Below, piece after piece: positions 6,344 through 14,116 of a DNA stretch of 16,327 bases. Within the stretch, counting starts at the first letter, position 1; each line of letters begins with the position of its first letter. The translations under genes were made by a program, and so were the position numbers. The notes below the pieces were generated by a model. That model made no database searches and was not told the DNA's origin. It worked only from the letters and a program-made list of their open reading frames with translations. Source of the DNA: JAJPJX01 sp964568355 (GTDB lineage Bacteria; Acidobacteriota; Terriglobia; Bryobacterales; Bryobacteraceae). The stretch is taken from positions 1 through 16,327 of the forward strand of contig CAZMRK010000685.1 of the NCBI GenBank assembly GCA_964568355.1, read 5' to 3'.

Positions 6344-8998
6344 ATGCCGCGCACCGTACTTTCGCGAATCCTGGGAGTCTTCCGCCGGCACCGTCTGGAA
6401 AAAGAGTTCGATGAAGAGGTCCGGACTCACCTGGAGCTGTTGACAGAGCGATTCATCCGCCGCGGTCTTGAACCGGAGGAGGCCGCGTATGCCGCGAGGC
6501 GCCAGTTTGGAGGGATCACGCAAGTGAAACAGCATCACCGGGACCAACGCGCCTTTCCGGTGGGTGTCCTGTTGCAGGATATCCGGCACGCATTTCGCCA
6601 ACTTCGAAAAGCGAAGGGGTTCACCTCTGCCGCCGCACTAACCATGGCGTTGGGGATCGGGGCGACGACCGCCGTCTTTGCCGTCCTGGACACGGTTGTG
6701 CTTCGTCCCCTGCCCTACGCCCAGCCGGAACGGCTAATGGCGTTCCGCTCCATAGATCACCGGGGCGCGCCGCATCCGGTGCCCCTGTCCTACCCCAACT
6801 TTTTCGATTTCCGGAAGCAGGATCGCGTCTTCGAGCACCTGGTCTCGTATCGGAACTCGCGGTTTACGCTTACCGATTCGTTGCCCGCGATCCAGGTCCC
6901 AGGGATGATCGTGTCCTGGGATCTGTTTCCGCTGCTGGGCGTACAGCCGGAACTGGGACGCGGCTTCCTCCCGGAGGAGGAGAAGCCCGGCATACATGTA
7001 GTGGTGCTCGGCAATTCCTTGTGGAAGAGCCGCTTCGGCGGCGATCCGAAAATCCTGGGACGGCAGATCCGCATCAATGGCGCGCTGTATACGGTAGTTG
7101 GCGTGACCCGGGCCGGATTCCAATTTCCGATGGACCAGCCCGCGGTCCAATTGTGGACCACGCTTTCCAAGGATGCCTCCGATGCCGAGTTCACGCCGCT
7201 TACCGAACAGCGCGGAGCCTGGGTGGTGGATGTGATGGCGCGGTTGAAGCCCGGCATTGGCATGGAACAGGCGCAGGCCCAGATGGACCTGGTGGCGAGC
7301 GCCCTGGCGCGGCAGTATCCCGACCAGAACAAAAATCTGGCGACCACATCCGTACGGCCGGAACTCGAACGGCTGACGGGGAGCAGCCGGCGGCCGCTAT
7401 GGATCCTGCTGGGAGCCGTAATGCTGGTACTGCTTATCGCCTGCGCGAATACGGCCAACCTGCTGCTGGTTCGCGGTACGGAGCGAGCGCGCGAGTTCGC
7501 CGTAAGAATGGCGCTGGGGGCGTCGCCGCTGGCGATCATCCGGCAACTGCTGGTCGAGAGTCTGGCGCTGGGCATGCTCGGCAGCGCGGGAGGAGTCCTG
7601 CTGGCCATAGGTGCGCTCCAGGCTGTCCTGCCGCTGGCCGGTGATAGCATCCCGCGCATCTCCGAAGTCACAATCGACGGACGGGTGCTCTTGTTCTCGA
7701 TAGCCGTCGCGATCTTGACCAGCGTTCTGTTCACGCTAGCCCCGGCAATTCAGGCAGCGGGAGCCGATCCGGTGGGCGGGCTGAAAGAAAGCGCGCGAAA
7801 TGTTGCGAGGGGCCATCATCGCCTTCGAAGCATTCTCGTGGCCGGACAGATTGCGCTCGGACTGGTGCTATTGGTCGGGGCAGAGCTGTTGATGGCCAGC
7901 TTCCTGCGCCTGTCGCAGAGGGACCCCGGTTTCCGCTCAGAACGTCTGCTGACCTTCCAGATTGGCGTATCGGGAAGCCGATATGACAAGGCAGGGCTGG
8001 TCACATTCTGCGACCGGCTTCTCGATCGCCTGAAAACAACCCCGGGAGTCGAGGCGGCGGTAATGGGCATGCCGCTGCCTCTCGAAGGAAGCCAGTTGTC
8101 GGTGGGATTCGACATAGAGAAACGGCCGGCTCCTCCTCCGGACCGGCCCGTCTCCAATATGGCGATTGTCACGCCGGGCTATTTTGGAGCGATGGGCATT
8201 CCGCTCATCCGGGGACGCGATTTCGTCGAGCGAGACAACACCAGTGGTCCGCGCGTGGTGATCGTCAACGAGGCGTTCGCGCGCAAGTATTTCCCGGGAG
8301 AAGAAGTGATTGGCAAGCGCATCGAGCCAGGCGCCACCAATGGGGATGAGAGCACGCAAATGCGCGAGATCGTCGGTGTGGTAGGAAATGCGAAACAGGT
8401 GCCGCTCGGGATGGACCCCGATCCGATCTTTTATTTCCCTTACAAGCAGCTTTCCTGGGGGCTCGGCACCATTGTGCTGCGGACCGCAGTCCCGCCGCTG
8501 GCGATGGAATCAACCGTGCAGGCGGCGCTGGTGAGCGTGGACCGCCAGGCCGCCATCTATCAGGTGCGAACCGGAGAGGACCGCGCGGCCGCGGCGATTT
8601 CGGGGCCGCGATTTCACATGGTGTTGATGGGGAGTTTTGGTGCGGTTGCTCTCCTGCTGACCGTGTTCGGTCTCTACGGCGTGCTGTCGTACACGGTGGA
8701 AAGACGGCGCCGGGAGATCGGCGTGCGCATGGCGCTTGGTGCGGAACGCCGGGATGTGTTGGGCCTGGTGTTGCGAGAGGCGGCGCAACTGGTCGGAGCA
8801 GGCCTGGTAGTGGGTCTGGCCGGAGCCTTCGCCTGCAGCCGCGTGCTCGAAACCATGCTGTATGGAGTTCGTCCAGGCGACCCGCTTGCTGTGGCAGGCG
8901 CGTGCGCCGCCATGGTGGTCACCAGCATGGCCGCGTCCCATCTGCCTGCCGCACGCGCCGCATCCGTAGATCCGATCGAGGCCCTGCGCAGCGAATAG
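6344..8998 (+). CDS. ADOP-family ABC permease (duplicated FtsX permease, no ATPase)
   Basis: This 884-residue protein carries two MacB/FtsX permease halves in one chain, the architecture named acidobacterial duplicated orphan permease. Residues 1-75 are a soluble prefix domain rich in charged residues (FDEEVRTHLELLTERFIRRGL). The first membrane helix is at about 93-120 (GFTSAAALTMALGIGATTAVFAV). A MacB-type periplasmic domain (about 121-340) follows, then the first FtsX unit (353-470) with REFAVRMALGAS. The second half repeats this: helix 495-520, periplasmic domain 525-745, and FtsX unit 757-884 with REIGVRMALGA and the terminal PIEALRSE. No ATP-binding gene or PadR regulator is nearby. The partner ATPase and the transported molecule, if any, are unknown. 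It follows the symporter by 46 bases, so read-through is possible. Confidence 0.92.
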   Translation: MPRTVLSRILGVFRRHRLEKEFDEEVRTHLELLTERFIRRGLEPEEAAYAARRQFGGITQVKQHHRDQRAFPVGVLLQDIRHAFRQLRKAKGFTSAAALTMALGIGATTAVFAVLDTVVLRPLPYAQPERLMAFRSIDHRGAPHPVPLSYPNFFDFRKQDRVFEHLVSYRNSRFTLTDSLPAIQVPGMIVSWDLFPLLGVQPELGRGFLPEEEKPGIHVVVLGNSLWKSRFGGDPKILGRQIRINGALYTVVGVTRAGFQFPMDQPAVQLWTTLSKDASDAEFTPLTEQRGAWVVDVMARLKPGIGMEQAQAQMDLVASALARQYPDQNKNLATTSVRPELERLTGSSRRPLWILLGAVMLVLLIACANTANLLLVRGTERAREFAVRMALGASPLAIIRQLLVESLALGMLGSAGGVLLAIGALQAVLPLAGDSIPRISEVTIDGRVLLFSIAVAILTSVLFTLAPAIQAAGADPVGGLKESARNVARGHHRLRSILVAGQIALGLVLLVGAELLMASFLRLSQRDPGFRSERLLTFQIGVSGSRYDKAGLVTFCDRLLDRLKTTPGVEAAVMGMPLPLEGSQLSVGFDIEKRPAPPPDRPVSNMAIVTPGYFGAMGIPLIRGRDFVERDNTSGPRVVIVNEAFARKYFPGEEVIGKRIEPGATNGDESTQMREIVGVVGNAKQVPLGMDPDPIFYFPYKQLSWGLGTIVLRTAVPPLAMESTVQAALVSVDRQAAIYQVRTGEDRAAAAISGPRFHMVLMGSFGAVALLLTVFGLYGVLSYTVERRRREIGVRMALGAERRDVLGLVLREAAQLVGAGLVVGLAGAFACSRVLETMLYGVRPGDPLAVAGACAAMVVTSMAASHLPAARAASVDPIEALRSE

Positions 8999-9022
8999 CC
9001 GGCCGGCAGGGCCATTCCGCCG

Positions 9023-9463
9023 TCAGTCTTTGATTTCGAAGATGGCCTCTACTTCCACGGCCACGCCGGTGGGGAGAGAGGCGAAGCCCAGGGCACTGCG
9101 GGCGTGGAAGCCGTCGGTCTCCTTGCCGAAGATTTCGTGGAGCAGGTCCGACGCTCCGTTGATCACCAGATGCTGCTCGATGAAGTTCGGAGCGGAGTTG
9201 ACGCAGCCGAATACTTTCAAGACCCGCAGTCCATCGAGGCTGCCGTGGGTGTTCCACACCGATTGCAGGATCTTGCTGGCGCAATCGCGGGCTGCCTGAT
9301 AGCCCTGTTCAACGGTCAGGCCGTCGCCGAGCTTGCCCTTTAGCGCGCTCACGTGGCCCGAGGTGAGAAGCTGCTTGCCCGAGCGAACGCAAAGATTCAG
9401 ATATCCGGGGGTTTGCTTTTCGAACTTGATACCGAGACTTTCTGCTTTTTGTTGAGGAGTCAT
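9023..9463 (-). CDS. RidA/YjgF-like protein (putative enamine/imine deaminase family)
   Basis: This 146-residue protein belongs to the RidA superfamily, in the longer subgroup with VNSAPNF and VINGASDLLHEIFG motifs rather than classic RidA. Family knowledge: RidA proteins are soluble trimers that hydrolyse reactive enamine/imine intermediates such as 2-aminoacrylate. Other members have been described as chorismate-mutase-like or as nucleases. Seen here: HARSALGFASLPTGVAVEVEAIFEI, where R122 corresponds to the catalytic arginine of RidA (R105 in E. coli) and E137 to its conserved glutamate. The YQAARDCASKIL helix and GCVNSAPNF at 86-94 are also typical. It starts at ATG 9463. The Shine-Dalgarno is poor (GGCTGG directly before ATG). 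The gene appears monocistronic, between the ADOP gene (convergent, 24 bases) and the MutS-like gene (same strand, 113 bases upstream). Confidence 0.88.
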   Translation of the reverse strand: MTPQQKAESLGIKFEKQTPGYLNLCVRSGKQLLTSGHVSALKGKLGDGLTVEQGYQAARDCASKILQSVWNTHGSLDGLRVLKVFGCVNSAPNFIEQHLVINGASDLLHEIFGKETDGFHARSALGFASLPTGVAVEVEAIFEIKD

Positions 9464-9473
9464 CCAGCCATTT

Positions 9474-9479
9474 ATCTTA
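9474..9479 (-). promoter_or_regulatory. Possible -10 element of the RidA-like gene
   Basis: On the minus strand TAAGAT lies ten bases before ATG 9463, which would give a very short leader of a few bases. No convincing -35 element is seen at the usual distance. Confidence 0.3.
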
Positions 9480-9576
9480 CATGAGGGATGTCAGATTGGT
9501 GCCCGCTGCCGTGTTCCTGGCGGAACGGAACCGCGCGCGTTAGCAAGCGGACGGACCGAATCACCCGGTCGCAGTA

Positions 9577-11373
9577 CTAGACTTCCAGGCCCATGGAGCG
9601 CATCAATTCCAGGGCGTTGCTCTTGGTGACGATCCCGGGCCGCATGCGATAGTCGAAAGACATACGTCCATTTTCCAGGTGGTCTTCGAAGTGCACGTTC
9701 GCGGCGCGGGGAGCCAGGGCATCCGCAATGTCGGCCAGGGCGAGATCGTGGGTGGTGATCAAACCGATGGCGCCGCGCGTGATGAGACCGCGGACGATGG
9801 CTTCCGCGCCGATGCGGCGATCGTGGGAGTTGGTGCCGTGGAGAAATTCATCGAGCAGGAACAACACCGGCGGGGACTGCTCCGCCAGGGTTACGATGCG
9901 GCGCAGATGCAACAGCTCGGCATGAAAACGAGAGCTTCCGCTTTGAAGCGAATCAAGCACGCGAATGGATGCTCCCGGATGCAGCGAAGAGAGCCTCAGG
10001 CGCCGGGCACGGACGGGCGCGCCAGCCTGCGCCAGAACCACATTCACGCCAACGGTGCGCAGGAGTGTGCTTTTCCCCGACATGTTCGAGCCGCTTACGA
10101 CGAGCACGCGGCACTCGCCGCAAAGCTGTACATCGTTGGCCACGGCTCGCGCCGCAGGCAATAGCGGGTGCGACAGCCCTTCGCCTGCCAGGCAGGGAGA
10201 GTCGGAAACGAACTCCGGAAACGGGTCGCCGGGATGCTCATAAGTATATTCGGCCAGCGAAGAAAGCGCTTCGATCTCGCCGAGGGCGGCCATCCAGCCG
10301 CCGATCGCGGGCCCCCAGCGCGCGCGCCACGCTTCGACGGCAAAGCAGATTTGCACGGTCCAGAGCAGGACCGGTTCGGCCACGCGCACAAACAGGTTGT
10401 CACGGGAATCCAGTAGCTCGATCCACCGGTTGAGCTGGCGAATGCGCAGGGAGAGCGGGCGCCCGGGAGTGGACAGGCGCTTGCGCAGGCCGGCGAGATA
10501 AGCTGACGTGAACTGCTCCTGTTCCAGACGCGCCAGAACACCGGCCAGCAGAGCCAGGTCGTGAGCCGGCTGCTCCACATCGGCGATAGCCCGAGCCAGC
10601 TTGTGGCGCAGACGATACATGATGGTCAACTGCGTGATCAGGAGAATCAGAAACAGATCGCGCCAGCCGAGCCAGATCCATAGGATCGCGCTGGCCACTG
10701 TGGCAAGGGAGAGGCATAACAGGCCCGGGCGCGCTCTGGGTGAATGAAAGACTGGAGGCGCCGCGCCCCAGGCGACCATCTCCTCGGCGTGCACGCCGGA
10801 GCGGACCGATTCTCCAAGGACGGCGAGGTCTTCGCGCAGGTCCAGACGGAAGCGCAGCTCGGCGATGGCCTGCTGGCGCTGGCGTACCAGCTCGGGAGGC
10901 GCGGCCGACTGCAGCCAATCGGCCAGCGTCGCCTCGCCGGCCCGGGTGCGGGCGGTACAAAGCAGCTCGAACAGGGAGCCGCGGCCGAACAGGTCTAGAT
11001 CTTCCGCATAGGGATGATCCGGGCGGAGGTAGCGGTCGCCGGGTTCTCCCGTACCGACCCATCGATCGTCCAGGCGCGCCAGCAGCCGCTCGTAATACGA
11101 GACAGCGCGCCGGGCTGCCTGGAGTTCGCGCAGAACGCCATCGTGAAGGATCACCAGAATAGCGAACAGGACGCCGGGCACAGCCAGCCAGTACGGGGAG
11201 GCGACCTTCGATCCGAAGGCCAGCCAGGCCAGGGCCGCGCCAGCTACAAAGGCGAGCAGGCGCAGGTTTCCCAGGCGATAGTGCCGGCGCTCGAGCGAGG
11301 CAGCGCCGGCGCGGCGGGCCTCCAGACGGCTTTGGTATTCGGCGCGAGGTGTGGAAGGAGACGAAGGAGCCAA
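9577..11373 (-). CDS. Membrane-anchored MutS-family ATPase
   Basis: This 598-residue protein has a C-terminal MutS ATPase domain: Walker A GSNMSGKST at 428-436, FHAELLHLRRI at 483-493, Walker B LFLLDEF at 504-510, HGTN, and the TTHD switch at 540-543. Before it is a shortened core/lever domain (DLDLFGRGSLFELL ... RTRAGEATLADWL ... RQRQQAIAEL, about 122-180). The mismatch-recognition and connector domains of classic MutS are absent. Instead there are hydrophobic spans at about 37-54, 60-77, 216-237 and 239-254, so the protein is probably fixed in the membrane. Such MutS homologs are known in several phyla but lack an assigned role, and mismatch repair should not be assumed. It starts at TTG 11373, and PRAEYQSRLEARR fits the family's usual N-terminus. 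It is divergent from nuoA across about 50 bases. Confidence 0.88.
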   Translation of the reverse strand: MAPSSPSTPRAEYQSRLEARRAGAASLERRHYRLGNLRLLAFVAGAALAWLAFGSKVASPYWLAVPGVLFAILVILHDGVLRELQAARRAVSYYERLLARLDDRWVGTGEPGDRYLRPDHPYAEDLDLFGRGSLFELLCTARTRAGEATLADWLQSAAPPELVRQRQQAIAELRFRLDLREDLAVLGESVRSGVHAEEMVAWGAAPPVFHSPRARPGLLCLSLATVASAILWIWLGWRDLFLILLITQLTIMYRLRHKLARAIADVEQPAHDLALLAGVLARLEQEQFTSAYLAGLRKRLSTPGRPLSLRIRQLNRWIELLDSRDNLFVRVAEPVLLWTVQICFAVEAWRARWGPAIGGWMAALGEIEALSSLAEYTYEHPGDPFPEFVSDSPCLAGEGLSHPLLPAARAVANDVQLCGECRVLVVSGSNMSGKSTLLRTVGVNVVLAQAGAPVRARRLRLSSLHPGASIRVLDSLQSGSSRFHAELLHLRRIVTLAEQSPPVLFLLDEFLHGTNSHDRRIGAEAIVRGLITRGAIGLITTHDLALADIADALAPRAANVHFEDHLENGRMSFDYRMRPGIVTKSNALELMRSMGLEV

Positions 11374-11378
11374 CCCTT

Positions 11379-11384
11379 ATTGTA
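11379..11384 (-). promoter_or_regulatory. -10 element TACAAT of the MutS-like gene
   Basis: On the minus strand the order is TACAAT, AAGGG, TTG: the hexamer ends five bases before the start codon. That predicts a leaderless or nearly leaderless mRNA. The layout is identical in hexamer, spacing and start codon to that of the amidohydrolase gene at 2866-2879. A clear -35 is not seen. Confidence 0.5.
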
Positions 11385-11407
11385 GGGCCGCCGGCCTGAA
11401 GCAATCG

Positions 11408-11416
11408 TGCTATAGT
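11408..11416 (+). promoter_or_regulatory. Extended -10 promoter of nuoA
   Basis: TGC-TATAGT is an extended -10 element (TGn followed by a near-consensus hexamer at 11411-11416). It ends six bases before ATG 11423. No Shine-Dalgarno is present between them, so transcription probably starts at or very near the AUG. It is back to back with the MutS-like gene's promoter, 26 bases away. Confidence 0.55.
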
Positions 11417-11422
11417 GTGGCC

Positions 11423-11779
11423 ATGCCGAGCGGATATGTACCGATTTTTATCTTGCTGGCGGTAGCCATCCTGTTTCCGGTGGTGACCATCTGGATCGCC
11501 AAGCTGGTACGCCCATCGGCGCCGTTCCGGACCAAGCTGGAAGCCTATGAATGCGGCATCAAGGCCGCATCCGATTCCCGGGGGCGCTACACCGTTCGGT
11601 TCTACATCATCGCCATTCTGTTCGTCATCTTCGACGTGGAGACCATCTTTCTCATTCCCTGGGCCGTGCGCTATCGCGTGCTGGGATGGTTCGGCGTGGC
11701 GGAAGTAATCGTCTTCCTGGCGATCCTTTTTGTAGGGTACATCTGGGCCTACAAGAAGGGCGCGCTGGAATGGGTATAA
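11423..11779 (+). CDS. nuoA: NADH-quinone oxidoreductase subunit A
   Basis: This 118-residue protein is the small membrane subunit A (ND3) of respiratory complex I, which couples NADH oxidation and quinone reduction to proton pumping. It has three membrane helices (about 7-28, 60-80, 90-110). The loop after the first contains LEAYECGI (39-46) with the family's cysteine, normally EPYECGI, so the proline is alanine here. The second helix holds FVIFDVETIFLIPWA with D71 and E73, the conserved acidic pair. ATG 11423 is chosen because MPSGYVPIFIL matches the usual start. An in-frame extension upstream would run through the promoter. No other nuo gene follows: the next gene is convergent and unrelated, so nuoA is separated from the rest of complex I at least within this window. 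Confidence 0.95.
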   Translation: MPSGYVPIFILLAVAILFPVVTIWIAKLVRPSAPFRTKLEAYECGIKAASDSRGRYTVRFYIIAILFVIFDVETIFLIPWAVRYRVLGWFGVAEVIVFLAILFVGYIWAYKKGALEWV

Positions 11780-11788
11780 GCGCCGCCT

Positions 11789-11810
11789 GACCACTCCCTG
11801 ACGGTCGTGG
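11789..11810. repeat. Nested inverted repeat between convergent genes
   Basis: CCAC (11791-11794) pairs with GTGG (11807-11810). Alternatively GACC (11789-11792) pairs with GGTC (11803-11806). GACGGTC at 11800-11806 is itself nearly palindromic. The element fills most of the 46-base gap between the stops of nuoA and the TPR/UnbV gene. It could be a shared transcription stop or one copy of a dispersed palindromic repeat. No U-tract is visible. Confidence 0.35.
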
Positions 11811-11825
11811 CTCGGTAACACAGCA

Positions 11826-14036
11826 CTACTTTTCGTCCGGCTCGCGGATTTGCAGGAGCTGATCGGCATCCAGATTTTCCAGCCGCTGCCGGATTCCGGA
11901 AGGCCAAAGAACTTCCAGGGATTTCACTTTCGTTTGCGAGCCCAGGCCGAAGTGCGCCAGGCGATCGCTCGAACCGCCATAGCCCACGGCGGTGGTGACA
12001 CGATTCCATTGCTCGCCGGCGGCGGTTACCAGGTGGAGGCGGGCTCCGATGCCGTCGCGGTTGCTGCGCGTACCGGTGAGGCGCAGTTCCAGCCAGTGCC
12101 CGGCGCCCTCCGTAGCATTGAGCAAAACCAGAGGCTTTTCGTTCAGGCGCGTGACGACTACATCGATGCGTCCGTCGCGGTTGAAATCGCCGAAGGCCGC
12201 GCCTCGATGAAAGGCCTCTTCGCCCGTCAATACCTGGCTCTCGAAGGTTCCGTTGCCGCGATTGAGGAAGACGATGTTGGGCTGGCGGGACTGGCGGCTG
12301 GACGTCAGCTCGGCGTTGTCCATCACGTTTCCGTTGGCGGTGAACAGATCCTTATAACCGTCGTTGTTGAAATCGAACATCCCGGTGCTCCATCCGCTCC
12401 AGGGAAGACTTCCAGTGGCCAGGCGGCTGAGGGCCGTCATGTCGACGAATTGGCCGCCTACATTCCGGAATAGCGGAAACGTCTCGTTGGTGAGCGCGGT
12501 GACGAAGAGATCTTCGCGGCCGTCATTGTCGTAGTCGCGGAAATCCGAACCCATGGACGAGAGCGCCTGCCCATCGGGACCATATGCCACACCGGCCCGG
12601 ACGGCTACCTCTTCGAAGCGTCCGTGCCCGAGGTTGTGGAAGAGAAAGTTCGGGACGGTGTCGTTGTCGACGAAGACATCCGGCAGGCCGTCGCCGTCGG
12701 AATCACCAAAGACTACGCCCATTCCCTTCCCCAGGTGCGCCCCTATGCCCGATTCGGCGGAGACGTCGCGAAAGCGTCCATTGCCCTCATTGTGATACAG
12801 GGCATTGGGGAGCGGCTGATAGAGATTGGGATTGCAGTAGGTGCGATAGCCCGGCTTGGGCAAACCGCAATAGACTTCCCGGGCCGGATCCCAGACCACG
12901 TAGCGCACCAGGAAAAGATCCAGGCGCCCGTCCTGATCGTAATCGAACCAGCCGGCGCCGACTGCCCAGCCGCTATCGCCCGCGAGCCCTGCTTCCTGTG
13001 TGACGTCGGCGAAGGTGCCATCGCCGCGGTTGTGATAGAGCGTGTTGGCGCGAACACCGGTCACCAGCAGATCGACGTTGCCGTCATTGTCGTAATCCGC
13101 CGCGGCCGCGCCCATGGAGAAGCCAGAGCCGGCCAACCCCGCCCGTTCGGTCACATCGCGAAAGGTGCCGTCATGGTTGTTGCGGTAGAGACGATTGAAA
13201 TAAGAGGGATCGGCCTTGCGGAGGCCGGGAACGGTGGCGCCATTGGAAATGAAGATGTCCGGCCAGCCATCGTGGTCGTAGTCGAAGACGGCTACACCGG
13301 CGATCATGGTTTCCACCTGGTGCTTTTCTCCGGTAGCGCCGTTGCGCACGACCATGTCCAGAGCGATGGAGGTGAAACGAACAGGAAGGAGACCCCAGGC
13401 GGCTTTGCCGGCTTGCGGCCGGTTCGCCAGTTCCCGGGTGATGCGCTCGACTTCCGCAGTGGCTCCTGCGCGCCGCAGCGTGGCGAGGCTTTCCTCGCTG
13501 CGGCCCTGTTTGAAGAGGAAGAGGCCGTAGTCGGTCAGAGCCTGGCGATCGTTGGCCGGCGCGGCCATGCGGTAGTATTTCTCGGCTGCCGCGGCGTCGC
13601 CTACCGCTTCCATATCGAGCGCCAGGGCGTGCGCTGCGCGCGCCCGGTCGGAAGGATTCGACAGGGCTACCTCCAGAGCCTTGCGCGAGTCTTCGTAACG
13701 ATTCAGGTAATAATAGACCCGGCCGAGGTAATAACAGGCATTCTCCTCGCGTGGATTGAGGCGGCAGGCGCGCGCGAAGGGCTCCTCGGCCTGGCGATAC
13801 TGCTGCTGGGCGGAGTACACCATGCCCAGCAGCTTCCAGCACAAGGCGCTATTCGGCTGCTCCCGGACCGCCTGCCCGAAAGCCCGCTCGGCAGCGGCAA
13901 AATCACGCTTCCGGAAGGCTTCCAGCCCTTTTTCCAATGTAGAGTTCCCGGCGGGAGCGGCCGCCGCGAGCAGCAGCCAGAGGGCTAACCACAAAAGCAC
14001 TCTTGCAGAGTGCCACACGCGGCGAGCGAATGCCAA
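11826..14036 (-). CDS. Exported TPR / FG-GAP / ASPIC-UnbV (CRTAC-like) protein
   Basis: This 736-residue protein is predicted to be exported. Residues 1-30 are a signal peptide (RR, hydrophobic LLWLALWLLLAAAA, then PAG). Tetratricopeptide repeats span about 33-195. Then come seven calcium-binding-like FG-GAP/VCBS loops of the form DxDxDGxxD at 252, 314, 365, 445, 501, 555 and 617, forming a probable beta-propeller. An ASPIC/UnbV domain (about 655-725) closes the chain (RDGIGARLHLV ... VGYGGSSDRLAHFGLG ... LEVLWPSGIRQ). Proteins with this order are abundant in Acidobacteria and Planctomycetes and are likely surface or periplasmic adhesion or binding proteins, without a firm biochemical role. 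The TTG start at 14036 has no clear Shine-Dalgarno. An in-frame TAG lies eight codons upstream, and GTG codons at 14018 and 14000 are alternatives. Confidence 0.88.
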   Translation of the reverse strand: MAFARRVWHSARVLLWLALWLLLAAAAPAGNSTLEKGLEAFRKRDFAAAERAFGQAVREQPNSALCWKLLGMVYSAQQQYRQAEEPFARACRLNPREENACYYLGRVYYYLNRYEDSRKALEVALSNPSDRARAAHALALDMEAVGDAAAAEKYYRMAAPANDRQALTDYGLFLFKQGRSEESLATLRRAGATAEVERITRELANRPQAGKAAWGLLPVRFTSIALDMVVRNGATGEKHQVETMIAGVAVFDYDHDGWPDIFISNGATVPGLRKADPSYFNRLYRNNHDGTFRDVTERAGLAGSGFSMGAAAADYDNDGNVDLLVTGVRANTLYHNRGDGTFADVTQEAGLAGDSGWAVGAGWFDYDQDGRLDLFLVRYVVWDPAREVYCGLPKPGYRTYCNPNLYQPLPNALYHNEGNGRFRDVSAESGIGAHLGKGMGVVFGDSDGDGLPDVFVDNDTVPNFLFHNLGHGRFEEVAVRAGVAYGPDGQALSSMGSDFRDYDNDGREDLFVTALTNETFPLFRNVGGQFVDMTALSRLATGSLPWSGWSTGMFDFNNDGYKDLFTANGNVMDNAELTSSRQSRQPNIVFLNRGNGTFESQVLTGEEAFHRGAAFGDFNRDGRIDVVVTRLNEKPLVLLNATEGAGHWLELRLTGTRSNRDGIGARLHLVTAAGEQWNRVTTAVGYGGSSDRLAHFGLGSQTKVKSLEVLWPSGIRQRLENLDADQLLQIREPDEK
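13997..14013. promoter_or_regulatory. Perfect 7+3+7 palindrome at the start of the TPR/UnbV gene
   Basis: GCACTCT (13997-14003), TGC, AGAGTGC (14007-14013) is a perfect inverted repeat. It lies within the signal-peptide codons if translation starts at TTG 14036. It overlaps the alternative GTG start at 14000. The size and symmetry suit a dimeric regulator's operator or a small mRNA hairpin. Nothing more can be read from the sequence. Confidence 0.35.
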
Positions 14037-14076
14037 ACCGTGCGCTGACGCTCTCTATGCCAGCCAAGCCCCGTAA

Positions 14077-14116
14077 GCGCGCGCTTCAGCGCGCCGCGTC
14101 GACGCTCTCGTCGACG
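14077..14116. repeat. Pair of adjacent hairpins in the divergent spacer
   Basis: The first hairpin has arms GCGCGC (14079-14084) and GCGCGC (14089-14094) around TTCA. The second has arms CGTCGACG (14097-14104) and CGTCGACG (14109-14116) around CTCT. Each arm is self-complementary, so the element is both a direct and an inverted repeat. AAGCCCC (14066-14072) and GGGGTT (14120-14125) flank it as a further partly complementary pair. Lying between divergent genes, it cannot be an ordinary terminator of either. It could be a REP-like mobile palindrome or a regulatory structure in the 160-base spacer. Confidence 0.55.

Noticed and set aside
9464..9576. Possible hairpins (GACCG/CGGTC and GTTCC/GGAAC) after the MutS-like gene
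   Set aside because: The stems are only five bases, with mixed loops and no T-tract, so they are not distinguishable from chance in GC-rich DNA.
9577..11373. Naming this gene mutS or mutS2
   Set aside because: It lacks the mismatch-binding and connector domains of MutS and any Smr domain of MutS2, and it has membrane helices.
12624..13988. Plus-strand open frame (454 codons) opposite the TPR/UnbV gene
   Set aside because: Its Val/Ile/Asp-rich pattern is the antisense image of the repeated DxDxDG loops and not an independent protein.
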